The notes below the pieces were generated by a model. The model saw only the letters and a list, made by a program, of their open reading frames with translations, was not told the origin of the DNA and ran no database searches. From Cenococcum geophilum 1.58 (taxonomy: Eukaryota; Ascomycota; Dothideomycetes; Gloniales; Gloniaceae), in contig KV748177.1 of the NCBI GenBank assembly GCA_001692895.1, positions 5,246,130-5,310,129 on the forward strand: a DNA stretch of 64,000 nt, given 5' to 3'. Below are positions 1 through 11,794 of this stretch, piece by piece. The position numbers and the translations under genes are program-made. Numbering within the stretch: the first letter of the stretch is position 1; each line of letters opens with the position of its first letter.

Positions 1-57
1 GCTTCAGGTTTGGTAATATAATCTGCCAAGAAATCGTGCACGAGCCGGCCGAGTCTT

Positions 58-407
58 CTACCGCTTGCCATCTCGCGACCGAGCTGTCGTGATCGTGCTG
101 CCACGTTCCTGCATTTCAAGGCGGTTTGCCGCTCTGGTAATGGGGGCCAGCGATAGCGATGAATGATTAGGGAAGGAGGTTCATCGCAGTTTTACGAAAA
201 GATAAGCTCATAAGCCTTTTGAAGGTCGGCATGGCGCCCAACCCCCATGTCATGCTTCCCTCGCTCCGCATTGGTATACCTTAGCTGGCTAGGTTCCCCC
301 GAGCTGCGAACCACCAGGCCTGTCCCGCTTATCAGCTGGTATCCAAGATAGCTTTCGGGAGTCTGCGTAGCATCGCGCCTCGGGATCTGGATCAAATATC
401 CCACCAT
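58..407 (-). CDS. Possible small hypothetical protein, two exons
   Basis: I do not recognise this gene. A minus-strand reading starts at an ATG at 407-405 and runs open for 71 codons, ending AYELIFS. A stop follows unless an intron is removed from about 197 to 137 (GTAAAA donor, CTAAT branch-like site, ACCAG acceptor). With that intron removed the frame continues SAANRLEMQERGSTITTARS and stops at TAG, 60-58, for a product of about 95 residues. Composition is host-like, not the TA-rich pattern of the transposon blocks. It is divergent from the permease, with about 155 bp between the two starts. It has no recognisable domain, and it could instead be permease promoter DNA or the edge of a longer gene. 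The intron is inferred from motifs only. Confidence 0.22.
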
Positions 408-562
408 GCATTCTCTCTGTCGCGTGTCCGGCTCGTCTTATTTCAACCTCATCTGTTTCATCGCGCCTTCTTCTCCATTATAGTCTGCTTCGAGGCCCTC
501 ACCTTCATCTTTGGCACTCAAGGGCACAATAGGAACAAAGCGTGCTGTTAGGTTGGGTAAAA

Positions 563-2426
563 ATGTCGTTTTCTCGTCGTAGGAGCAGCGTTGCCGACGC
601 TGCCGAAGTCCTTCACCACGATGAAGACAAGCTTGCGGAGCTTGGATACAAGCAGGAGTTGAATAGGAGTTGGAGTCTCTTACACAATTTTGGCGTGTCA
701 TTCTCTATCATCGTAAGCCAAGCATCTCCGCAAAACTATCTACATTTTCGACACCAACACCTGAGCTCCTCGATGCTATGTAAATGCTAATTTGCCTTTT
801 CCTTTCTAGAGCGTCGTTACTGGTATAACAACCTTGTTTTCCTATGGCCTCACAGGTACGCCAAAATCCATCTCTTTACTTAGAATTACTAAATTAACTA
901 ACATCTTACAGTCGGCGGACCTGGTGTGATGAGTGTGGTGAGTAGTGGGAGATGTGTTGCTCTCATTACAGTCTGTCTGACAGGTCTTTCCCACTAGGGC
1001 TGGATTATAGTGACTTTCATGACAACTTTTATCGGCTTATCAATGGCTGAGATTGTGTCCGCTGTGCCAACCAGTGGAGGCCCGTATTTCTGGTCAGCTA
1101 TTTTAGCACCAAAAACTCAAGCTCCCTTCTGGTCCTGGTAAATTATACCCCAAAGAAGCAGACTTGAAGCGAAATTTATGTTATCATTTTAGGATGACGG
1201 GCTGGTTTAACCTCCTTGGCCAGGTCGCTGTAACTACCGGAATCACTTTTGGTTGCGCCAACCTCATCTCTACTCTGGCCGCTGTCAAGGGAACGTATAC
1301 ACCGACTGCCGGACGAACTCTCGGCATTTACGCCGCCCTTCTTGTCTCCCATGGCACCGTTAACACTTTCGGCGTTAACATTCTGAAGTACTTGAACAAC
1401 ACTTCGATTGTACTACATAGCTTAGGTGTCTCTTCTATTGCAATTGCTGTTCTAGCCAAAGCTCCTACGCATCAATCTGCTCGATTTGTTTTTGCCAAGT
1501 TCTACGATGGGACGGGAGACCCAGGGTGGTCCGTGCGTGCATCGCCTGCATATGTGGCTGTGTGTGGCTGTTTGCTGTCGCAATATACGATAACGGGATA
1601 CGATGCGTCCGCCCACCTATCAGAGGAGACCAAGAAGGCCGAATGGAGCGCTCCCATAGGCGTTCTGACATCGATTATCGTCTCGGGTATCTTCGGATTT
1701 TTCTACCTCCTATCTCTCCTATTTTCTATCCAGGACTTTGACAACACCGTTAACAGCAGCGTCGGCCAACCTGTGCTACAAATATTCATAGATGTGTTCG
1801 GAGTGGATGGTGCTATCGTACTCATGACCCTGATTATCCTGTGCGTCTGGCATTGCGGACTCTTTTCCCTGACCTCCAACAGCAGGATGATGTTCGGTTT
1901 CTCTCGTGATGGTGGCCTCCCTGGGATGTTTCACAAGGTTGATGTCAAATTCAAGTGTCCTATCCATACGGTATGGCTAGCTGCATTCCTGGCATTCTTG
2001 CTTGCCATTCCATCTCTTGGATCCGCTGTCGCCTTCAGCGCTGCAACCTCTATAGCTACTATTGGCTTGTATATCTCTTACGGTCTTCCAATCCTTATCG
2101 GTCTGCTCTGGCCTAGCAATTTCAAAAAGGGCCCTTTTAATTTGGGTATGGCCTCTCGGCCGGTCGCCCTCATCTCTTGTCTTTGGATCGGATTCATTGC
2201 TATCGTCTTCTGTTTGCCAACGGCGAACCCTGTTACTAGCCAGACTCTCAATTATACTCCAGTTGCAGTGGGGATTATCCTCTTTTTCGCCCTCACTGCA
2301 TGGCTTCTGTGGGCACGCAAGTGGTTTACTGGGCCGATCAGGCAGATAGAAGTGGCGGAGGAACTTGGGATCAGTGTCGAGGATCCCGTTGCGGTTGCGG
2401 AAGCAGAGAAGGAAGGAAAGATATGA
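563..2426 (+). CDS. Amino-acid/GABA-type permease (APC superfamily), five exons
   Basis: Five exons join in frame: 563-712, 810-855, 912-937, 998-1137 and 1193-2426. All four introns are GT-AG, 55-97 bp long. The product is 531 residues, the usual size for fungal amino-acid/choline or UGA4-like permeases. After a hydrophilic N-terminus (about 40 residues) come SVVTGITTLFSYGL and GGPGVMSVGW, then the family signature AEIVSAVPTSGGPYFWSA near residues 91-108. About twelve hydrophobic membrane segments follow, and a charged cytoplasmic tail ends EDPVAVAEAEKEGKI. Members import GABA, choline or other amino acids by proton symport at the plasma or vacuolar membrane; the exact substrate cannot be read here. 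The start at 563 is the first ATG of the open frame. No damage is seen, so this looks like a working host gene. It directly borders the transposon block. Confidence 0.93.
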
Positions 2427-3029
2427 TCTAGACTAGCACGTTAACTCTTTATCCTTATGATGTTAGAATTGTGTAGAATTGTGACGCTTTGTTATCTCAT
2501 GTCGGGATCCTGTTTGTGAAGTCCAGTGTTTTTATCAGTATTTGGTACTGATTATGCTTACTGAAATATTAAATATTAATATTTTTATAGTTAAGGTAGT
2601 AAAAGTACGGCTTAAAGGCTTAATAAATAACTTTTAACTTCTAATAATATATGTCAGGTAACGGGCCTGTGCGTCTGGTCCCCAACCGTCACTAGCCTTA
2701 TATATTGTTCTACGCAGCGGACCTAGCAAGTGCGCCAGTTACTCGCTTACCTTTTTGGTTTATAGGCTGGCTGAGTGGAGTAGAGCTTGCCACCTTATAA
2801 TATATATATATATATATTAAAATTACTTAAATATTAAAATTGGTATTATATGTAATAGGGCCTTATGAAAATCGGCCTCTGCACCTCCACGCGATGGGGC
2901 CGGGAACCTAGCAATTACTATTGGCGTTCAATCAGGATCGTGCCAATAGACTGCTAGAGCAAACGCAGAGACGTGTGTACGGCGCGCAGCGTCGGCGCAG
3001 CGACGTGGGAGCAGTGATATAACTGGTCT

Positions 3030-3062
3030 GGTTGGTTACAAATTTGACCTCTGTAACCAACC
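3030..3062. repeat. Perfect inverted repeat (hairpin)
   Basis: The arms GGTTGGTTACA (3030-3040) and TGTAACCAACC (3052-3062) are perfect 11-bp complements around an 11-nt spacer. It lies in a patch of near-normal composition. No attached element boundaries are found, so it may be a leftover transposon end or a structural signal. Confidence 0.6.
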
Positions 3063-3206
3063 AATAGCCTATTTGAAACTCCGAACCGGTTCAACCAGAT
3101 GATATTTGATATATTGTAAGGCTTGGCATGGCGTTGAGTTGCGATCAATCGTCGACAACGATATATTTGACAGTGTCTTCCTCCTGGCTCTCATCGCTCT
3201 TATCGC

Positions 3207-3275
3207 CCTACCCTTCTTACCCACCTCCTTACCCACCTTCTTACCCACCTCCTTACCCACCTTCTTACCCATCTC
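3207..3275. repeat. Polypyrimidine minisatellite
   Basis: The unit CTTACCCACCT/CTTACCCACCTT (11-12 bp) recurs about six times. It keeps two opposite frames open and so produces apparent short proteins (PTFLPTS on plus, KEVGKKVG on minus) that I do not accept as genes. Confidence 0.75.
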
Positions 3276-3588
3276 CTTCACTAGCTTCCTAATCTACATT
3301 ACCCTATACACTAGAATCCTTTTTAGCAGCGGCTTTAGCGGCAGCTTTAGCAGTAGCCTCTTCCTTATATAAATTATTAACGTTAGGATTGACGCCTTGC
3401 TTAAAGGCCTTTGGTTTTAGGCGCCCATACTAAGATTTTAAGCACTCGTTTGCTTTAATAATGTTAGCTTTAAGGCGATTACAAGTATTAGTAACTAGGT
3501 ATTTTATAGAGCTAAATACTCTCTTATACTTAGCGCTTATAAATAATATAGCTAGTATATTAAGGTCAAATTGGGCAAGCTCTAGCTA

Positions 3589-3739
3589 TCCCTTGCAACG
3601 CTGAGGTCTGACGCTTGGGCCACATTATAAGCCCATGCGAGGAACACCGCTCAGCTGTGCGTAAGGGAATTAGAACTCAGGGCTTCCTATTAGCTAAGCC
3701 TTATCGATACCGTCGTGCCCATCTCAGCGTTGCAAGGGA
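3589..3739. mobile_element. 151-bp MITE, TA target duplication, perfect 17-bp inverted ends
   Basis: The left end TCCCTTGCAACGCTGAG (3589-3605) is exactly the reverse complement of the right end (3723-3739). The element is flanked by TA dinucleotides at 3587-3588 and 3740-3741. A TA target with short perfect inverted ends and no coding capacity fits a Tc1/mariner-class non-autonomous element. The interior is much less TA-biased than the flanks, so it probably arrived after most of the surrounding decay, or was too short to be mutated. No transposase that could move it is visible in the window. Confidence 0.85.
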
Positions 3740-3749
3740 TAAGAAATAT

Positions 3750-6700
3750 TACAAATTCTAATAAGCTAAAGGATCTAAAATAGGCTTAAGCTTAGTTTAA
3801 ATATAGGTTTAATAGGCGTTAACTCTTATAGTAGGTATAGCCTTAATCTACTTATATATAATAATAATTTATTGCTTAACGTCCAATTCGGATCCCTATT
3901 GGGCCTATGCGGACTACTCCTTATTTATATATAGGGAGAAAACTTAACTTAAGAAAGACTTAACTTAAGAAAACCCCATAATCTATCTCCCCGCCTCTTG
4001 GGACTCGCCTATAAGGCGCCTGCGAGGCGCCTACGAGTCACCTATAGTGCTCTTACTACTTTACTTTTTAACCTTCTTGGGAACCACTGCTGCCGTAACT
4101 AGCCTACGGACGCGCTAGTATTGTATACTTTACTCTGCTACTATAAAGTTATTAGGGGGCGCCTATTACTCGCCCTCCTACCCTCTATTATTATTTCCTT
4201 TATAACCTGGAACTAGTTTAGTATATTTTAGCTAATAAGCTACTAGGTAACCGCCTTAAGGCCTTTTTATATTAAAAGCAGTGTCTTATAGTTCTCTATA
4301 CTAGCTACTAAGAGTATTACTTTTTAGTTAGTGCGTAAGGGGTATAACAGTATTACGTATTTTGGTGTCTGTCTTAGCCAGCTATATTTATATCTTAGGC
4401 TACCTACTAGGACACCCACCTAGTAGAGCCAGTCTTTTAGTCCTATTATTCCTATTCTTAAGAGCGTTGCTATTATATTTTCTACCTTTATTAGGCCTTC
4501 TCGGAGCCCTAGGGTGTTTACCCCCTATAGCGTTAACTATGCTACGGCTTGGGTTCCTTTTACCTTAGTTAGCCTCTATACCTTTAACTTCTATATACCT
4601 CTCTAGCGTTGGTCTAGCTAGTATTATATTACAGTAGATAGTTTTCTAGCGTTCTTTTATGCTCTACTTTAGCTCCTTTCTCTCTCTTACTGTTATCCTT
4701 ACTGGCCTCTTACGCGTTTCTCTTTCTCCTTTATATAGGCCTGGGCCCTAAAGTAGTACTATTTTTCTTCTACTTTCTTTACCTGTTTCTCTAATATATC
4801 TTCCCTACTTTAGGGTTATTAGTTTATTCTCCTATAAGGCGCCCTAGGGTCCCTCTATAGTTTATTTAGGCGTGTCTTAATATACTTTATAATATTAGAG
4901 TTGCGTTTCTTTTACGCCCTTTACATTACAGCGGCTTTAACATATAGTTATAGGGGGGGAATATTAGCTTCCTTCTTAAGTAGAGCTGTGGCCGTTTGCT
5001 TATATCCGCCTGTTATACTTTAAAGGTAGGCTATTTAGACCTTTTAGAGTAGTTTAAGGAGCGATTTAGGGGGGCCTTTCTTAGATTCTCTAATGGCCTA
5101 GATACTAGACCTATACGTTATAGTTAGCTGGATAACTGCTATATATAGTAGGCGTGACCTCTAAAAGCATAGACCCTATATGGAATTAACGATCCTAGAT
5201 AATATAATATACTATACTTAGCCCTTATAGGCCGCTTACGCCGTATATACGCTCTACTAGAGCTTACTGTCTACCTATACTCCTAATACTCTTAGGCCCT
5301 AAACTGGTTAACCCCTAAAGCCTTAGATGTGAATTATATACTAGAGATCTGTAGATTAGTTGCGTTTTCTTATAAAATGGATTAGCTAGTATTTCTCTAG
5401 TAAGAATTAGACTCTATATTGTCTTACCTATTCTATATAGGTGTTATATACTTTCTCTAGTGTTCTGCAATTCTCTACAGCTGTTAGCCTATATATAATT
5501 AGGTTTATATTATTAATAAAGCCTATCCCCTAGGTTACCCCTTCCTTAAAGGAGTTAAGCAGGTTATTTATAAAGAAAAGGAAGAGTATAGGTGAGAGGG
5601 GTAATTTTTATGGTATTCCTATTACAACTGCAATAAGGGGGCTTTAGTATCCGCTAAAGACTAGTAATATTTCTTTTTAACCTATAAACCCTTAAATAAA
5701 TTATATAATCTATTCTAGGAAACCTTTTACCCTAAGGATATATAGAAGACGCTTGTAGGGTATATTATTATAGGCGCCACTAATATCTAGGCTAAGTATT
5801 AATACTATAAAGTCCCTTCGCATCGCCTATGCAGATTTAATGGTGGTAGCAAGTAGCGTAAGTGCTAATAGTGTTAAGCGGTTCTTTCTTGCCCCTATTT
5901 AGCTTTATAGTAGTAGGGCGTGTTCTTTAGCCGTATCTACTATATAGTCCGCTATTACCCTTTCTAAGATCTTGCTAAGGGTATTCTTTAAGGTAATAGG
6001 GCGGTAGCTTCCTGGGAGTAAGTAGTCTACTTTACCTTCTTTACGTAGGATAAACGTTGTTATAGCTCTTCTAAGTCTTAGGTAGTAGCCTATTATAAAG
6101 TATACTCTAGCTATATCCGCAAGCTAAGGTGCTATTAGTGGTCCATAGGTCTTTAGGGCTTTATTTAGGATCCTATCTAGTCCTAGTGCTATATTATTTA
6201 AAAGGCGGCTAATAGTTCTAGCTATTTCTTCGGTTGTTATATTACTGTTAACCCTTAGGCGAGTCACTAGTGCTTTACCCGTGATATCGCTAAGGTCTAC
6301 TAAAGCTAGTTAAGGGAAAAATCTTTCTATAAGGATCTTTACCTTCTTATCATTGTCGCTTATAGCTAGTAATTCACTTAGTCTTCGCAGAGGCGGAAGG
6401 TATAGGTCTTCTACTAGACGTCCCGCCTTTTTCTTTACCTATTTTGCTATCCTTTAAAGACCTTTATTATGGGGGCAGGTAGTTATATATTAGCTAGTAA
6501 TATAGTAAAGTTTAATATACCTACTTATTTAAGCCTCTACCCCAGTTTTCTAGTGCTTTAGTCCTAGTCTGCAAGCAGTTAGCTACTACTACCACTTATA
6601 TAGGGAATTTTACTATTCTTTTCGATATCTTATAACGGGTTATTAGCCTAAGTACCAGTTTACCCCTTAGTAGTCTATATAAAAGTCTCCTCCTAGAGTT

Positions 6701-7140
6701 AGTACGCTTTTATATAGCTTAGAAGCCTTCTATAGCCTTTAGTTTTACGCCTTTTTTATTATTTCCACTAGTATAGGCATAAGCTGCCATTTCTAGGGGT
6801 CGCAACTCCTGTCTTACGCGCCTACTAGCGTAGTCCTATAAAGGCGTTATGGCTGCATCCTGTAATATAGACTTAGGCGTACTTTCTACAGTTAGGCCTA
6901 GCTAAAACCTTCCTACTTAAGTAACTCCTGTTTACTCCTTAAGTATATCTCGCTAGCATACCACCCTAGAGATAAACGGTTCTATCTATTAATATACTAA
7001 TACGTATATCCATTCTCTTAAGCTATATAGTAGTCTCTCTAGCTAGGACGTAATCCTACCTACCTACTAGGTGCATTAAGGGTTAGAGCCTAGTTAAGGG
7101 GTAAGGTCCTTAAAGCCAGTAGTGGCTATTACGTACTACG
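3750..7140 (-). mobile_element. Decayed Tad-like LINE (non-LTR retrotransposon), ORF2 region
   Basis: On the minus strand, despite many stops, a non-LTR reverse transcriptase is readable. A LINE-type stretch (LLPGSYRPITLKNTLSKILE) lies near 5960-6040. A GIPxxxPLSPILFLFFINNLL segment is near 5570-5625, followed by GFINNINLI near 5505-5530, the expected place of the (F/Y)xDD catalytic box with both acidic residues changed to Asn. The segment ITGGYKQTATALL near 5000-5040 matches the stretch after the RT domain in Tad-clade elements. An RNase H region would lie below 4700 and the endonuclease above 6500; neither is clearly readable. CAG codons appear as TAG throughout, which fits RIP. Both ends are approximate and I found no target duplication. 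It is dead. Confidence 0.75.
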
Positions 7141-8592
7141 CCCCGCGGGAGGTTTCCGTTTCGCGTTGCCTATAAGAGTCTCCTTATAATAGGCCGACCG
7201 TATCTTATAGGAGAGGGGCTATAAAGATACTAGGTCCTACACCAGATAACCTACTCCCCCCTTTCCTACTAACTAAGCTTATATCCCCCCCTTTTATAAG
7301 CTAGCCTATATCTCTAACTATTAAAACCTTATCTAACTAGCCTATATTTCCCCTATAGCCTCCCCTATATATATGCATTAGGTTATATACACTACGCCTA
7401 TTAAGACCCTCCTATAAGTCGCCTTATATATATACGTATTAGGTTATATGCACTACACCTATTAAGACCCTCCTATAAGTTACCTATAAGTTAACTATAG
7501 GTTAACTATAAGTCGACTAAGTCGTACGCCATAGGGCCGTTAAAGCTGGCCTGTGTTTCCGCTGCCTAGAGCTTTACCCGTGTTTCCACCTCGTTAAGCC
7601 GTCTGGTCGCTATCGCGTTGCCATTATATTACTGTCGCGTTACTGTTGTCTAGGTCGCGCGCACTACGCCTATTAAGACCCTCTTCTAAGTTACCTAGGT
7701 ATACTAGATACCAGATAGGCCCTTATAGAGGGGCCTTAATAAGTTCTTTATAGTGGCCTTAGGGCCTTAATAAGTTTTATACAAAGTATCTGTAACGCGT
7801 TAACCTTAACAAGTTCTTATAAAAAGAGGTTCCCTACGCCCTTGCTATATCCTCTTGGTCTTAGAGCTAGTGCAAGCCTAAGGGTGTCCTGTTGTACGCC
7901 TAGGGCGCGTCCACATTAACTAGCTAAGTAAGGCCAGTTTTGGGCCTGGCTGTAAGCTAGGTAGTCGTACGTCGGGCGGTTTTCGTATCCCAGTTTCCCT
8001 TGATGGCCCCCCTAGATGGTATGGCAGGAGCCCTAAGCAGGGGCAGTAGGACTCCTAGTGTTATTAAGGGCGATATACGCGTCGCGGGCTCAACACCACA
8101 GAGTCGCAACACTAGCGCGCTGCGCGCGCTGCGACGGCTCTCCTCTATTGCCTCTGCACTTAGCCATTATAAGGAATGATTTCCCGATAATATTTCCACC
8201 CGCGGCGACGTGGACGCGTGCAGTAGGGCTTCGCGGGCTCTACTTATATATATATAGTCTATTAAAAGTTTCGCCTAGTATAGACTTAGTAGTAAATAGC
8301 TCTTAGGCGGCCGTAGCTATATATTTACCTTTATATTCCTTTAGCTAGAGGTCCTATAAGGCCTTATATACTAAAATCCTTAAGATCTTTAGGGCTACTA
8401 CGTAGCTAGTTCTTCTTTACTTTATTCTTTTTAAATTCTTACTAAAACTAGGCCTATTTCTTTATTGGAAAAATATTCGTAGGCTGATATTTAAACTACC
8501 CGCTAAGGAAAATCAAAAGCTTCGTATTTCTTAGTACGGGCGTTAAATTCAGCTCGATTAATTGGCTAGCTCTTATCAATAACTATTAGGCG
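7141..8592. other. Probable LINE 5' part and repeat-rich leftover DNA
   Basis: This lies upstream of the minus-strand LINE and probably holds its 5' end and ORF1, but no zinc-knuckle motif is readable. It includes a 61-bp direct repeat (7365-7486, with a partial third copy near 7659-7700). Less decayed CpG-containing patches occur near 7540-7700 and 8055-8240, the second with GCGCGCTGCGCGCGCTGCG. A short open frame at 8058-8306 lies across that GC patch and has no gene-like features. Confidence 0.4.
7365..7486. repeat. Tandem direct repeat, 61-bp period
   Basis: Two copies share ATTAGGTTATAT..CACTAC.CCTATTAAGACCCTCCTATAAGT with a 61-bp offset, as ATTAGG at 7377 and 7438. A third partial copy (CACTACGCCTATTAAGACCC) lies near 7665. 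Differences are mostly transitions. Confidence 0.7.
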
Positions 8593-8603
8593 CGAATTAA
8601 TGG
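8593..8603. repeat. Left 11-bp target duplication of the Mutator-like element
   Basis: CGAATTAATGG occurs here and again at 21344-21354 in the same orientation, directly outside the paired inverted ends of the element at 8604-21343. Confidence 0.75.
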
Positions 8604-8939
8604 AGTCTGAAGGTCGGAGAGTGTAGCCGAAAGCTCCGGGAGTGTTCAAATACGCCACGTCGCAAAATCTTACACTTTATGAACTTTAGCCCCGTGCGCG
8701 CACACCTAATGAGCTTTTAATACAAAATTCTTTAAAATTATCGCGATTAATATATTAAAGCTATATATTATTATATAATATTATAACCATACCTTATCTT
8801 TGGCGTATTTAAGATCGTGTAAATATTAGCATTAAAAATAGCCAATAATATATAAGTATTCTAAAGTACGCAAAGATATATCTAGGATAGATTAATAATA
8901 TATCTAGGATATAATCCAGATACCCTTACGCACCTACCT

Positions 8940-11526
8940 ATCTCGGGTAGTTCTTCTATACTACTGCTAATAGAAGAAACTTAGCCTTTAATTAAAGACT
9001 TAGAATAATTACGGGAGGACTTCTTCTATAAAGGGTAATAGGTGCAGGAGGAACGCACATATGTGAATATTAAAGATGGTAATTAGGATATATCCGGCTT
9101 ATATCGGGAGTACTACTAAGATATTTAATCCTAAATGCCCATGTTATAACGATCTGCTAATGCCTCTTCTTTAATAATAGTAGTAAGTAGAATTATATAA
9201 CGCGAGCTATATATAATATATAAACTAATTATCTCTATAATATAGCTAGGCTTAATATTAATTATATAAACTGGATTACTTGTAGTAAAAAGACTTATGT
9301 TTAGTTAAGAGATACTAGAATATTCTATATCCTTTAAGCACGGGATTAGATATATTATAGATTTATCTGGCCTATAGCTAAACAATAAGAATATTATAAA
9401 GATGTATAAAAATGTAAGACACTATATCCTAGATAGATCTTATATATAACTTAGTTCTAATATAGATAGATATAATACTTATATATATTAAAGAACAAAA
9501 TAAGTATAATATACCCTCTTCTTGGCCTCTAAAAGTGTTTTAGAAGACAGATACCCTATTTAGGCGTGTTTTATTATAAATATTTAGACCCTTAACTATA
9601 AAACTTTTATCACGAGCAAATTACAGTAGAGGACTAGAAAAGAATATGTAAATTGCAAGAAAAAGTATAATATATCTATAATATTATACTACTATATCTA
9701 AGTTATAATATAGAGGTCGCGAACTCTTATATATTTCCTTGGCGATTTAATAGAATTAAATTAAAATAATATTAAACAGAGAAACACGAACACGTAAGAC
9801 ATTTATTTATATTATCTATTTTTATTAATATATATATAGGCTTTATAATAGTATTTATTATATATTTTAGTACTAGATTGCCTATATAGAGCAGAGTGCT
9901 AGTTATAAGCCATATCTTTATATTGTAAAGTATATAGTTAGTGTTTAATAGATCCTAAGTATATTACTACTATAACTAAGCTATAACTAGTTACTTATAG
10001 ATAAACCTGTGGTAAGTATATACTGTACTAAGGGAAGTTAAATATAGAACCATAAAAAACACTACTAAAAGTCTCTTTCTTTAGTTTTAAGATACTTATT
10101 AAAATATTTAAGAGATTTACTTAACTAAGGCTATTAGGGTACCCTAGAAACCTATGCAGCGGTAGAGCACAGGAAGAAAAGATTAGATAATTACGGTAAG
10201 TTATTATAATATGTATATAACTATGATATAACTATAATATAATACTAATATATCTAGGTTATAACCACGCCCAAGGGCCTAAAAAATGGGTACTAGCCCT
10301 ATATAACGTGGAGTTTAATTATATATAGCTAGATAATATTAAGGATTGCCCTTATATTATTTTAACTTCTTATAGTAAATATATATATCCTCTAGCGCCT
10401 CTATTAAAGGTTCTAATATAGCTTATTAAAGAACTTTAATAATAAATTTAGCGATAGTTAGGGCCAGGGCTTACTCTAAGTATATTATATCTAAGCTATA
10501 TTAATGCTCTATCCTTACTCTATTAGGCTCTTTTATATATAGCCCTTTAATAAAAAAGTTTTGCAAAAAATATAATGTCACTAGCCTTCTAAGCCTTTAT
10601 TAAAGCCTAGTAAATCTTAATAAGATTTAATATATAATTAAAAAGCAACAGCTTTTATTATTTCCATAAGGTCAAGATATATAAGGGGTAATATTTAAAA
10701 AGTATCTGTATTATAAAACTGGTCCTAAATATATATAAGATATATTCCACGAAAATAGTAAGCTAATAATTACATGCTTTTAAAAAGGCTAGGCAGAAAT
10801 ACTATTAACGTTAAAAACATTTAAAATTAATATATTGTTTAAACAAGTTAGTATAGCTAGGCTAGATAAGGTTATAATTACTATAAATATCCCTAGAATT
10901 AATAAAGGTATTATATAACCTAGTTATATTATGGTTATATCTTTATTCTAATAAGGCTATAGTTATTACACTAATAAGAGTTTTTATAAACTAAGCTATG
11001 GGCCGATTAGCAGAGATATATTAACAACTTTTCTATACTATATTCCGCTTATATAAGAATTGCAGCTATCCAACTTATTGGAGTTATATTTATAAACGTG
11101 GATTTTATATAGCTCTTATAGATATAGATAGGGTGTAGGTAAAAGGTATTTTATAATGTGTATATATTAAAGATATTACTAAAATATATTAGGGCTTGGC
11201 CTTTACCTAGTAGATATTAACCCCTTGTAGACCTAGCAGGGCTATATAAAGTCTGCAATTGTATATTACTAAATCCACATTCTTCGCAGTATTTATTAGG
11301 TTATTAAAGCCGGAAATATAGGCTAAGATAGTGTTGGGTAATATATAGCTTTAATTATAGAGGCTATAAGCCATAAGCAATACTACGAAATTTTAGACGC
11401 GATTAAAGGTATAGAGATATTATATCCCTAATTAATCCATACTATATCTATATTCTAACATTTACGGTTATAGAAAAGTATAGCAATAACTATAAAATCG
11501 TAAACTAGTGTCAATATAAGCGATAT
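8940..11526 (+). pseudogene. Plus-strand gene remnant(s) of the Mutator-like element, left arm
   Basis: Stops interrupt it, but coding texture is visible on the plus strand. LIKDLEQLREDFFYKG-like residues (TAA/TAG read as Gln) lie near 8985-9045. A stretch GYKPQAILRNFRRDQRYRDI, read the same way, lies near 11362-11421. This resembles the segment before the catalytic domain in fungal FAR1/MULE-type transposases, where a helix such as 'RPRQIL..LR' is followed by 'DIYN'; here SLINPYYIYI follows. At least one probable intron is seen near 10194-10255 (GTAAGT, CTAATATATCTAG). The DDE catalytic residues cannot be located. One or two genes may be involved. The reading frame is cut by the Copia-1 insertion at 11527. 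Confidence 0.45.
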
Positions 11527-11794
11527 TGTTCGTACTAACTTAATAGCACGAGTGAGTTGTATCCACGGGCACGAAATACATGTAGTATCGTATGCTTGTT
11601 TAGATGGTGACTGTCGATTGTATAAAGCAGACTACGTGGTCTATATACTGATGCACCTCCCCCCTAATTAGTTAGTGCTTTATAAGTGCACCAGACGCGT
11701 AAGCGAGTGGTTGGTATACTAAACGCGTAAACGCGTACCTAGTATACCAAACGCGTAAGCACGCGTTTAGTATAATAGGTGCTATAATTATACA
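11527..11794 (-). repeat. Copia-1 LTR (left)
   Basis: 268 bp, pairing base for base in length with 17687-17954. The last 100 bp carry an internal cluster of ACGCGTAA/ACGCGTTTAGTA motifs arranged as small inverted repeats. Confidence 0.9.

Larger units (their letters stand above)
2427..3588. other. Permease 3' flank grading into AT-rich transposon DNA
   Basis: About 110 bp of ordinary 3' flank follows the permease stop. From about 2560 the sequence turns TA-rich, with an (AT)n run near 2801-2818. A patch of more normal composition (2870-3200) includes a hairpin at 3030-3062 and a polypyrimidine minisatellite near 3210-3275. No convincing gene is seen on either strand, and open frames here follow the low-complexity tract. 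Confidence 0.6.

Noticed and set aside
438-701. Minus-strand open frame overlapping the permease start
   Set aside because: It is antisense to permease exon 1 and its leader, with no domain or splice support.
3069-3372. Open frames on both strands with PTFLPTS or KEVGKKVG repeats
   Set aside because: They depend on the CTTACCCACCT minisatellite and have no start context or domain.
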